This document shows positions 41,163 through 48,642 of a stretch of 64,000 nt of DNA, piece after piece. The stretch's first letter is position 1; every line of letters starts with the position of its first letter. The DNA is from CAYRYU01 sp964428355 (lineage in GTDB: Bacteria > Muiribacteriota > Ozemobacteria > Ozemobacterales > Ozemobacteraceae), in NCBI GenBank assembly GCA_964428355.1, contig CAYRYU010000033.1:6511-70510 (forward strand), written 5' to 3'. A model generated the notes under the pieces. That model did no database searches, was not told the DNA's origin, and saw nothing but the letters and a program-made list of their open reading frames with translations. A program made the translations under genes and the position numbers.

Positions 41163-42683
41163 TCAGGAAGCCTTTTCGGACTGGGAAGCCGATACGGCAC
41201 GCTCCGCGGCCCATGTCTTGATGAACTTGATCTGTTCGGACATCGTCCTCGAAAGGGGAACGGTTCCTCGAATGATTGTGTAAAGGTCGTCCTGTGCAAG
41301 CGCCGCCCCACGGTAGAAAGCCTCCACCATGGCCGCCTCGACCACATGCTCGATCTCGGCGCCGTTCCAGAACTCGGTGGCAACGCTCAAAAAGGACAGG
41401 TCGAACAACGCCAGGTCGGCCTTCCTTTTCCGGAGATGGACGCGGAAGATTTCCTCCCGCTCCTTGTCGCTCGGCAGGTCGATGAAGAAAACCTGGTCGA
41501 ATCTCCCTTTCCGGATAATCTCTGCGGGAAGCAGGTCGATCCGGTTCGCGGTGGCGGCAACGAATACCTGGGCTGACTTCTCCTGCATCCACGTCAGGAA
41601 GGCGGAAAAGATGTGGGCACCGGTACTTCCATCCTTCATGGTGGAACTGCTGATTCCGCCCTCGATTTCGTCGATCCAAAGGATTGCCGGGGCGACCGAC
41701 TCGATGCTCCGGATGGCCCGGTGAAAAGTGGCTTCCGGAGAACCATGCAGGCCCGAATAGACCTGGTTCATGTCCAGTCTGAAAAGGGGAAGGCCCCACA
41801 GGGAGCTGATCGCCTTGACCGAAAGGGACTTTCCGCAACCGCTGATTCCCATCATGAGGAGTCCACGGGGAGGGTTGATTCCCGCTGCAGCTGCCTCGGG
41901 GGTGAAAAGCCCCTTTCGCTTGACCAGCCAGTTCTTCAGGTTCTGCAAGCCCCCGACACCTTCGAGATTCTCTGTTCCCCGGACGTATTCCAGGATCCCT
42001 TCCTTGCGGGCGAGTTGCTCCTTCTCGCTCTGGAGAGCGCTGACGAGCGATTCGTCGATGGTCTTTGCCGTCCAGAGCGCTTTCGTCAGGCTGGCATGCG
42101 CCTCCGCTGTGGTGAAACCCTGCAGTGTTACCGTCACACGGCCGGTCTGATCGGGAGTCAGGCGGTTCTCCGCTCCCCGCTTCAGGGCCGCGGCGATGGC
42201 CTTGGCCACGATCTCCTGCAGTTCGGCAAAATCGGGAAGGCCGAACTCGACGAGGTGAACGTCCTTCCGTAGCTCGGGTGGAAGGACCATTTCGCTTCCC
42301 AGGAGAAAAAGGAACCTGTTCTGCCCCCTGAAAGTCTGGGCAACGTTTTTCAAACCCCGCAAAACTTCGGGGTTCGAAAAGAAATGCTGGAGATCACGGA
42401 AAACGAAGAAACCCGGTTCCGCGCTTTTCTGGATAGCCGCGAGGGCGGCGGCGGGCTCCTTGAGGGATCCGAAGGGGGTCTCCCCTCCGGAAATTCCGGA
42501 TTCGAGATCCCAGAGGATGGGGGGACGGTCAGCCTGAAAGGCCGATTTGGCCATTGCCGCGAGCGAGTGGACCACCTGGTCCTCCTCGAAGGAGTCGATC
42601 CCGATTATGGGGTAACCCGCCACCAGGGCTCTCTTGACGGCCTGGAGTGAAGCTCCACGCCCTCTCCGCGGGCCTGAACTCAC
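41163..42683 (-). CDS. AAA+ ATPase, Ycf46-like
   Basis: 506 residues from a GTG overlapping the upstream stop by 4 bp (GTGA). The N-terminal 230 residues include a degenerate P-loop-like domain (YPIIGIDSFEEDQ, FFVFRDLQHFFSNPEVLRGL, RFLFLLGSEMVLPPELRKDV) as in Ycf46 proteins. The C-terminal AAA+ module has Walker A GISGCGKSLSVKAI, Walker B ILWIDEIEGGI, sensor-1 VAATANRIDLLP and the Arg-finger box RKGRFDQVFFIDLP. Ycf46 is linked to regulation of CO2 use in cyanobacteria; elsewhere its role is unknown. Coupling to a 64-residue partner suggests a two-protein unit. Confidence 0.9.
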   Translation of the reverse strand: MSSGPRRGRGASLQAVKRALVAGYPIIGIDSFEEDQVVHSLAAMAKSAFQADRPPILWDLESGISGGETPFGSLKEPAAALAAIQKSAEPGFFVFRDLQHFFSNPEVLRGLKNVAQTFRGQNRFLFLLGSEMVLPPELRKDVHLVEFGLPDFAELQEIVAKAIAAALKRGAENRLTPDQTGRVTVTLQGFTTAEAHASLTKALWTAKTIDESLVSALQSEKEQLARKEGILEYVRGTENLEGVGGLQNLKNWLVKRKGLFTPEAAAAGINPPRGLLMMGISGCGKSLSVKAISSLWGLPLFRLDMNQVYSGLHGSPEATFHRAIRSIESVAPAILWIDEIEGGISSSTMKDGSTGAHIFSAFLTWMQEKSAQVFVAATANRIDLLPAEIIRKGRFDQVFFIDLPSDKEREEIFRVHLRKRKADLALFDLSFLSVATEFWNGAEIEHVVEAAMVEAFYRGAALAQDDLYTIIRGTVPLSRTMSEQIKFIKTWAAERAVSASQSEKAS

Positions 42684-42874
42684 GGTTGGAAATGGCGGGA
42701 GGGTTTGGTTCCAGGGAGGGGTGGTGGGTTCTTCTTCTCTTCGGGCTGGTCCTGGCGAACGTTTTCACAGAACAGGTCTTTTTCGAAGAACTCACGGCTG
42801 TAAATGAAGCCCGTGCGGGGTTCATACAGGATCGTCACCTTGCATCTTCCCGCAGAGCGCAGATCGGCATCCAT
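42680..42874 (-). CDS. 64-residue partner of the Ycf46-like ATPase
   Basis: The start at 42874 has GGAGG 10 nt upstream; 64 residues. The N-terminal half has RCKVTILYEPRTGFIYSREF, compact beta-hairpin-like; the C-terminal half is charged and Pro-rich (QPEEKKNPPPLPGTKP). It ends in the GTGA overlap with the ATPase start, so the two are translationally coupled. Possible roles are adaptor, substrate or inhibitor of the AAA+ ring. No homologue recognised. Confidence 0.72.
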   Translation of the reverse strand: MDADLRSAGRCKVTILYEPRTGFIYSREFFEKDLFCENVRQDQPEEKKNPPPLPGTKPSRHFQP

Positions 42875-42990
42875 GATTTTCCCACCTCCATTTCGAGATT
42901 TCATTATACCCCCCGCAAGAAGCAATGAAAAGTGGAAAATTCCTTCGGGATGTAGGATACTTCACAAATCATATCCACTGGGAGGGACGC

Positions 42991-44445
42991 ATGACGCTTA
43001 GGAACTCATCCCACGATAACGCAACGGGTAAGGAAAATCGGGAAAAGGCAAAAGTCTATTACCATACGACGTCGATCTGCCCGACCTGCGGAAAGCTTCT
43101 TCCTGCAGATATCATCGGCAGAAGGGGAGGCGTTTTCGTTTCCCGGACCTGTCCCGACCATGGGCTGCTCGAAGGGCTGACGTGCTCCGACACGGCCTGG
43201 TATGAGAACCTCCACCTGTTCGACGTCCCACCCACCAAACCCCCGAAAGTGCAGCAAAGCGGCGCGAAAGGCTGTCCGCAGGACTGCGGGCTCTGCCCGG
43301 AACACCTCCAGATGGCAGGAACCGTCGCGATCGAGATAACGAACCACTGCGACGCAGCCTGCCCGATATGCCTGGGAGACAACCAGGGAACCTTTGAACT
43401 GACCCCGGCTGAGGTCGGGAAGATGGCCGACGGCCTCCTGGCACGTCAACCGCATGTCGATGCTTTCACTCTTTCGGGAGGAGAGCCCACCACCCATCCC
43501 CGGCTTTTCGAGATCGTGGAAGCCCTCCATAAGCCGGGAATAACCAGAATCGTCATCAACACCAACGGAAAGCGGATCGCCCAGGACGACGCTTTCCTGG
43601 ACGAACTAGCGAAACACCCGGAAATCTACGTCTGCCTCCATTATGACGGCCCAAATGCCGAACGCCTTCGGGGAATCCCGCATTCGGTACAGGAAAAGGC
43701 ACTTCGACGCCTCGAATCCCGGGGGATCAAGGCAATACCTCTCGCGCTCGGAGTGCGGGAGATAAATGGTCCCGATCTTGGCTCCCTGACGCAGAAACTC
43801 CTGACGGAATTTCCCCAGGTGAAATCGGTCTTCCTGACCATGATGGCCTGGGCGGGAAAGCGTGGGTCCGCGTTCCCATTGGATCCGAAGCGCCGCCTCA
43901 CGATCCCGGAAGCACTCGAACTCGTTGAATCGGGGTCCGGGGGCAAGTTGCGCAAAAGGGATTTCATCCCCCTGACGATGCCAAATCCCCTTTGCGCCGC
44001 GATCGGGTATTTCCTCGTGCAGGATGGTGAGATTACACCCCTGATGCCGCTCGTCGAGCTCGAGGAGATCATCGAGATAACCAAGAACTCCCATTTCGTC
44101 AGGGCGGGGGCCGAGATGGAGGCTTACCTGAGGAAAGCCATCGACGGGCTTCACGCCAATCCGGAGAGGTTTCCAGACCCCGAGCGGGTCAAGCGGAACC
44201 TCAGGAAACTCCTGAAGGATCTCTTTCCGGAGAACCGGAAAATGTCGGACGAGGAACGGAAAAACATCGCGGAGGACCGGATCAAGACTGTCTACCTCAT
44301 GCAGTTCATGGATCCCTGGACCTTCGATTCGAAGCGGATGATGAAGTGCTCGTGCCAACATCTCCTCCCCGACAACCGCGTCATTCCAAGCTGCGGTTAC
44401 TACTCCCTGCACCGGAAATCGGATCCGCGGTTCAAAACCTCCTGA
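42991..44445 (+). CDS. Radical SAM enzyme with N-terminal zinc ribbon, tetraether-synthase-like architecture
   Basis: The start at 42991 (GGGAGG 5 nt upstream) gives 484 residues. The N-terminal ribbon has TTSICPTCGKLLPADI and SRTCPDHGLLEG, then GCPQDCGLCPEH. The SAM cluster is NHCDAACPICLGD (CxxxCxxC, about 120-127) with TLSGGEPTTHP. A C-terminal Cys-containing region (MMKCSCQHLLPDNRVIPSCGY) may hold an auxiliary cluster. The SICPTCG...CPxHG plus radical SAM layout is that of the Tes (tetraether synthase) and MJ0619-type families, whose bacterial relatives join lipid tails into membrane-spanning lipids. That role is inference here. Confidence 0.85.
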   Translation: MTLRNSSHDNATGKENREKAKVYYHTTSICPTCGKLLPADIIGRRGGVFVSRTCPDHGLLEGLTCSDTAWYENLHLFDVPPTKPPKVQQSGAKGCPQDCGLCPEHLQMAGTVAIEITNHCDAACPICLGDNQGTFELTPAEVGKMADGLLARQPHVDAFTLSGGEPTTHPRLFEIVEALHKPGITRIVINTNGKRIAQDDAFLDELAKHPEIYVCLHYDGPNAERLRGIPHSVQEKALRRLESRGIKAIPLALGVREINGPDLGSLTQKLLTEFPQVKSVFLTMMAWAGKRGSAFPLDPKRRLTIPEALELVESGSGGKLRKRDFIPLTMPNPLCAAIGYFLVQDGEITPLMPLVELEEIIEITKNSHFVRAGAEMEAYLRKAIDGLHANPERFPDPERVKRNLRKLLKDLFPENRKMSDEERKNIAEDRIKTVYLMQFMDPWTFDSKRMMKCSCQHLLPDNRVIPSCGYYSLHRKSDPRFKTS

Positions 44446-44466
44446 AGCCGGAGAGACGCCGGAAAA

Positions 44467-44500
44467 GGGATTCCGTGCGCAAATTCGCATCCCGTTTTTT
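44467..44500 (+). terminator. Candidate terminator after the radical SAM gene
   Basis: GGGA with a bulge and TGCG pairs with CGCA and TCCC (44467-44493), followed by G and six T residues. Confidence 0.4.
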
Positions 44501-44507
44501 CGGGCAC

Positions 44508-45281
44508 CTAGTCTGAATCGGAATCCTCGTCCGAGTCGGGTTTCGAATCCGAACCGGGTTCCTCGATTGGGTCGTCCTCCGGTTCGGGATCGGGGCTGGC
44601 CTCCGGTCCCGAATCATTGATCAAGGAAACGCCACTGTTTCCGGGATTCTTTTCTCTCATCACGGTCTGGGAGATCATCTTCACCAGAAAGCTCATCTGG
44701 GCATCGTTTATTGCATCGTAGGCAATGGCGAATGCCCTGGTCCACTGGGCTTCCCGCTCGGACTCGGAGAGATCGCTGGGCAGGCCCTGGAGGACGTCCA
44801 TGGCGAGGGAACTGGCGACGATCTCCGCGGTTATCGCCGTCAGGTGTCGGATGTCCTCGGCGGGGTTGGCGATGGTCGCGGGACGGTTGGCAAGGTTGAG
44901 CAGCCGCTGCTTGATCAACGCGAGCTTCCCTTTATCCTGGAAATAGAGGCCCTGGACGAACTTGAGGGCATTGATAAGGCAGAGATGCTTGAACTTGGTC
45001 AGTATCTCGGTGGTGTCGACCACCTCGAGCACGCGGACACTGTCGACGACCATCTTCTTCCTGGTGCTGGAAATGATCCCGTGAGGTTTCACCTTGACCA
45101 GGAGAGGTCCGGATGCCACCCTCAATGCTTCGAGGATCCGTCGGTAATCCCGGATGTCATGACGGAATCGGGAGAAATGCCCCATCGTTTCCACGACCCT
45201 TCCGCGCTGGACATCGAGGTTTTCCCAAAACGCGGGTTTGGGGAGGAAATACCAGGCGATCAGCTTTTTTAGCTTGGTCAT
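44508..45281 (-). CDS. Unknown protein with acidic tail
   Basis: 257 residues; a strong GGGGAGG directly before the ATG. It is mainly helical: FSRFRHDIRDYRRILEALRV, IISSTRKKMVVDSVRVLEVV, TEILTKFKHLCLINALKFVQ. The C-terminal 35 residues are a run of Asp/Glu/Ser/Pro (DPEPEDDPIEEPGSDSKPDS). There is no signal peptide. No family recognised. The acidic tail could bind basic proteins or metal ions. Confidence 0.75.
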   Translation of the reverse strand: MTKLKKLIAWYFLPKPAFWENLDVQRGRVVETMGHFSRFRHDIRDYRRILEALRVASGPLLVKVKPHGIISSTRKKMVVDSVRVLEVVDTTEILTKFKHLCLINALKFVQGLYFQDKGKLALIKQRLLNLANRPATIANPAEDIRHLTAITAEIVASSLAMDVLQGLPSDLSESEREAQWTRAFAIAYDAINDAQMSFLVKMISQTVMREKNPGNSGVSLINDSGPEASPDPEPEDDPIEEPGSDSKPDSDEDSDSD

Positions 45282-45347
45282 CCTCCCCTCTCCCCCCTCG
45301 AAAAGGCGGTTGAAGGAACCAGCCCCGGACTGGGCTTCGGATCGACC

Positions 45348-46070
45348 TCAAAAAACATACGGAATGAAACGATATCGCACCCGGGACATGAACTCAAGAT
45401 ATTCCGGTGACTGGCTCAGGAACTTTTCCTCCAGGATGGCCCGGTAGACATAGCAAAGGGTCGAACCCGCGAAAAGAACGATATTCCGGGGATTGGCGTT
45501 TCCGACCAGGTACCCCACCCGCAGGAGAATGTCGGTGAGATACATCGGGTGGCGAACGATGGAATACAACCCACGGGTTTTTATCTCCCTGCGGGCGATC
45601 AGGATTCCGAAACTCCCTCCAAGGTTGAATAGGACTACAACGCCCAGGATGTTGGAGATGAGCACCGTCACTTTCGAAGCGAGCCTCAACATCGGCTCCT
45701 CGGGTGGGGCGATATCCACGAACGCCAACCCGGAAAAGAATGCGACAAGCGCGACTCCCTGGTGCCAGAGATTGGGGTTGACGGCCTTGTGGGGCACCCT
45801 GACGAGAACGAACCAGATCAAGGCCGCGTTCTGTAGGGCGAAGGAGATCTCGACGTAATCGAAGGTCCCCTGAATGGAAGTCTGATACACGCGCTGAACT
45901 GCCGCCCCCCCGAAGAAAAGGAACAGGAAAACGTTCAGGAGCTTGTCCTGAAGCGGGGAAAGCGTCCCGGGAGCAGGGCTGGGGGAACTCTGGCCACCAC
46001 CCTGGTGGGGGGGGCCGGGGAGTTGGGATTCCGGAACAGAATCCCGAGACCCAATTTTTTCCGGAATCAT
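45348..46070 (-). CDS. Isoprenylcysteine-methyltransferase-like (ICMT/PEMT fold) membrane protein
   Basis: 240 residues; GGGAGG lies 5-6 nt before the ATG. The cytoplasmic N-terminus is Pro/Ser-rich (about 1-45). Four to five membrane helices follow. The C-terminal signature is REIKTRGLYSIVRHPMYLTDILLRVGY with LEEKFLSQSPEYLEFMSRVRYRFIP, the SAM-binding RHPxY and EExxL motifs of ICMT/PEMT-like methyltransferases. The substrate in bacteria is usually unknown. Confidence 0.88.
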   Translation of the reverse strand: MIPEKIGSRDSVPESQLPGPPHQGGGQSSPSPAPGTLSPLQDKLLNVFLFLFFGGAAVQRVYQTSIQGTFDYVEISFALQNAALIWFVLVRVPHKAVNPNLWHQGVALVAFFSGLAFVDIAPPEEPMLRLASKVTVLISNILGVVVLFNLGGSFGILIARREIKTRGLYSIVRHPMYLTDILLRVGYLVGNANPRNIVLFAGSTLCYVYRAILEEKFLSQSPEYLEFMSRVRYRFIPYVF

Positions 46071-46210
46071 ACGGTCCTCCCTTTCCTTGATTGGCTTCCA
46101 AGCCAGATTTTCGCACGTACCAGGTTCTTTTTCAACCCCCCCCTCCCCTCATCGTGCCCCCGGGCATGGAAAGAGCGGATATCGGGATGGGGAACCGACT
46201 GCGGAAAACC

Positions 46211-46239
46211 TTGACGGGAGGCCATTCTTGTGGTAGGAT
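46211..46239 (+). promoter_or_regulatory. Sigma-70-type promoter
   Basis: TTGACG (46211-46216), a 17-bp spacer and TAGGAT (46234-46239), 46 bp before the ATG at 46285. Confidence 0.55.
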
Positions 46240-46284
46240 TTCCGTTCCGCGAATTCCGATACCATTTCCTTGGGAGGACCATCC

Positions 46285-47064
46285 ATGAAAAAAGCAGGGC
46301 TTCTACTCCTTCTTCTGGGAGGAGCATTCATCGCTTCGCCAGTTTCCCTTCTGGCAACACCATTGGAGGACCTCGACAGTGCCTTTATCGTAGATGTACA
46401 GAGGAACCACCGATCCGTCTCTCACCTTCAGGGCCTGGTGAACACCATCGAGCGGATCCTTGACTGCGCTTCAAACGGCCGGATCGACGTTTCCCTCATC
46501 GGGCTTGGCGACCTGCCTGATCACGTATCCAGGTTCTGGAGCACGCACGAACAATCCCCCCAGGAGGTCAGCATTTCCCGATACCGGATGGCCCTCGACG
46601 CCAAGAATCCCGAAGTCCGCACCGATTTCTACAGGCTCAGATCGGTCACGGAGGGCGGCAAGGTCGTCGAATGTCTTGTCCAGGATATCGCCAAGGACCA
46701 CAAAGCCGCGCTAGTGTTCCGGTTCGTCAACGGGGATCCGACCGGCATGCATCAAGACCTCGCCAAGATTCTCGAGGAGCTGATGTCCGACCTCGAGGAA
46801 GGATTCATCACCCGGACGGCGGTCCCGTTCGCCGAGGTTCCCCTCCAGGTCCACAAGCTTTGGACGCGGCTTTCCAAGCTTCCCGCCGATGCGGCCGGTG
46901 TGACCGCCGAAAGGTTCGACGTGGAGAATGCCGGCGGAGCAAGCGTTTTCTGGCGGGTTTCCCGCTCGGAATCAGATGAGAACGGGGGCCTGATCCTCCT
47001 CGTCCACCATGGAAAGCCGGTCTTCTTCATCGACGACTCCCTGATCGAAACCTTCTCACACTGA
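46285..47064 (+). CDS. Exported protein of unknown function
   Basis: The start at 46285 (GGGAGG 7 nt upstream) gives 259 residues with a signal peptide (about 1-24, ending LLAT). The mature protein has DLDSAFIVDVQRNHRSVSHL, a single Cys in LDCASNG, DFYRLRSVTEGGKVVECLVQ and VFWRVSRSESDENGGLILLV, a mixed alpha/beta pattern. No catalytic motif is apparent. It has its own promoter and precedes the serine acetyltransferase gene by 97 bp. Confidence 0.75.
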   Translation: MKKAGLLLLLLGGAFIASPVSLLATPLEDLDSAFIVDVQRNHRSVSHLQGLVNTIERILDCASNGRIDVSLIGLGDLPDHVSRFWSTHEQSPQEVSISRYRMALDAKNPEVRTDFYRLRSVTEGGKVVECLVQDIAKDHKAALVFRFVNGDPTGMHQDLAKILEELMSDLEEGFITRTAVPFAEVPLQVHKLWTRLSKLPADAAGVTAERFDVENAGGASVFWRVSRSESDENGGLILLVHHGKPVFFIDDSLIETFSH

Positions 47065-47106
47065 GCCGCACCCTCCGGGGAATAGGCTCCAGCTTCCCGC
47101 CGATTC

Positions 47107-47135
47107 TTGCCCGGAAGGCGGGAATGTTGTACTTT
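47107..47135 (+). promoter_or_regulatory. Candidate promoter for the serine acetyltransferase
   Basis: TTGCCC (47107-47112), a 17-bp spacer and TACTTT (47130-47135), 26 bp before the GTG start. Confidence 0.35.
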
Positions 47136-47161
47136 AGCCTGAGTTGAGGGGAGGGGAAAAA

Positions 47162-48193
47162 GTGAGCAAAAATCTTTCGAGACTGACCGCGACCATCATC
47201 GAATCCCTTGGAAAGGACATGAGGGAAGTCCAGCACTTCGACCGGAGCCCCCTCCCGGACAAGAACGAGGTGTTCAAGATCATCTCCGACATATTCGTCC
47301 TGCTCTTTCCGGGGTATTTCGGACACTCGGAGCTCACCTTCGACACAATCGAGCAACAGCTCGCTTTCCGGAGCGCAGCCGTTTACGAGCGGCTGAAGGC
47401 CCAGGCTTTCCGCGAAGCCCAGCATGGATGCAGGTTTCCCCGACACAACTGCAAAAACTGCAGGGATTACTCGGTGTTCGTCGCAGAGCAGCTCCTGAAC
47501 GAGATCCCCCGGATCCGCGAGCAGCTCGACCTGGACGTCAAGGCCGCCTTCGAAAACGATCCTGCCGCCTCGAGTTTCGACGAGATCATTTTCAGCTATC
47601 CCGGTCTCGAAGCAATCGCCGTCTTCCGTTTCGCCAATTTTCTTCACCGCCAGGGGCTGCTCCTGATTCCGAGGATCATGACGGAATGGGCGCATTCCAG
47701 GACCGGGGTAGACATCCATCCCGGAGCGAGCATCGGGAGCTCCTTTTTCATGGACCACGGAACCGGAATCGTAATCGGAGAAACAACCGTCATCGGCGAC
47801 CAGGTGACCCTTTACCAGGGCGTGACCCTGGGAGCGCTCAACTTTCCCCGTGATTCCCAGGGAAACATCATAAAGGGGGCAAAGCGCCACCCAACGATCG
47901 AGGAGTGCGTGGTGATCTACGCGGGAGCAACCATCCTGGGCGGGGAAACCGTCATCGGCAGAAATTCCGTCATCGGAGGGAACGTTTGGCTCACCCAGTC
48001 CGTTCCCCCTTTTTCACGAGTCGTGATTGGCCAGAGCGACCTGAAAATCACAACGCGGCAAACCCGAACGGAAAACCCGGCGAAACAGGCTTCCCCCACC
48101 CCCCCAGGTAACGACCATCCCGTCCTTCCGGTTGCTGGGGAAAAGCCGTCCAAATCCCAGAAACCTGAATCCGTTAAGAAGCCCTCTCCCTGA
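47162..48193 (+). CDS. cysE: Serine O-acetyltransferase (CysE/EpsC type) with Pro/Lys tail
   Basis: The GTG at 47162 follows GAGGGGAGGGG and gives 343 residues. The enzyme makes O-acetylserine from serine and acetyl-CoA for cysteine synthesis. The N-terminal helical domain (about 1-175) contains a Cys pair (RHNCKNCRDYS) and DEIIFSYPGLEAIAVFRFAN. The left-handed beta-helix (about 185-295) has GVDIHPGASIGSSFFMDHGT, GIVIGETTVIGDQVTLYQGV, TLGA, KRHPTIEE and NSVIGGNVWL, with the catalytic His in DHGTG. The C-terminal 50 residues are an unusual Pro/Thr/Lys-rich tail. No cysK is adjacent. Confidence 0.9.
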   Translation: MSKNLSRLTATIIESLGKDMREVQHFDRSPLPDKNEVFKIISDIFVLLFPGYFGHSELTFDTIEQQLAFRSAAVYERLKAQAFREAQHGCRFPRHNCKNCRDYSVFVAEQLLNEIPRIREQLDLDVKAAFENDPAASSFDEIIFSYPGLEAIAVFRFANFLHRQGLLLIPRIMTEWAHSRTGVDIHPGASIGSSFFMDHGTGIVIGETTVIGDQVTLYQGVTLGALNFPRDSQGNIIKGAKRHPTIEECVVIYAGATILGGETVIGRNSVIGGNVWLTQSVPPFSRVVIGQSDLKITTRQTRTENPAKQASPTPPGNDHPVLPVAGEKPSKSQKPESVKKPSP

Positions 48194-48336
48194 TCGGGGT
48201 CCAACAGAGCCCCCCTTCCGGGATTCGCCAGAAAAGCAAGTCACTTTCCGGGCTCCCTGATTTCCCTTCTTTTCTTGGGGCCTGAAGCCGATAAATAAGA
48301 CGTGGCGAATTGTCGGCCACCGGATTCGAGTCAGGC

Positions 48337-48642
48337 ATGAATATGGCGAAACGGTTGAAGAAGGTTCTTTCCAGGCTTTTCATTGCTGCCCTTTTCCTTA
48401 CGACGACGGAAGGCTGTATGGTCCGTCGGCCGCCGTCTTCGGAACCGAGGATGTACAAGCGTGAGGAAGCCGCCCTTCCGAAAAAACCCGATGAGACCTA
48501 CCTGTCCGATCGATACCCCTGGGAAGGGAAGACCCGTACGATGGATGGGCTGACGGGCAGGATCAGGGCGAAGGAAACCGAGATTGATTCGGAAATCAAG
48601 CGGCTCGATGCATTCATGAAAAACCGGCAGAAGAATCCATGA
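48337..48642 (+). CDS. Small lipoprotein
   Basis: About 101 residues from 48337 (an ATG at 48343 is an alternative). The signal MAKRLKKVLSRLFIAALFL ends in the lipobox TTEGC, so Cys is probably lipidated. The mature part is charged, with a C-terminal helix LTGRIRAKETEIDSEIKRLD. Its stop overlaps the next start (ATGA), coupling it to the HEAT-repeat membrane protein. Confidence 0.75.
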   Translation: MNMAKRLKKVLSRLFIAALFLTTTEGCMVRRPPSSEPRMYKREEAALPKKPDETYLSDRYPWEGKTRTMDGLTGRIRAKETEIDSEIKRLDAFMKNRQKNP

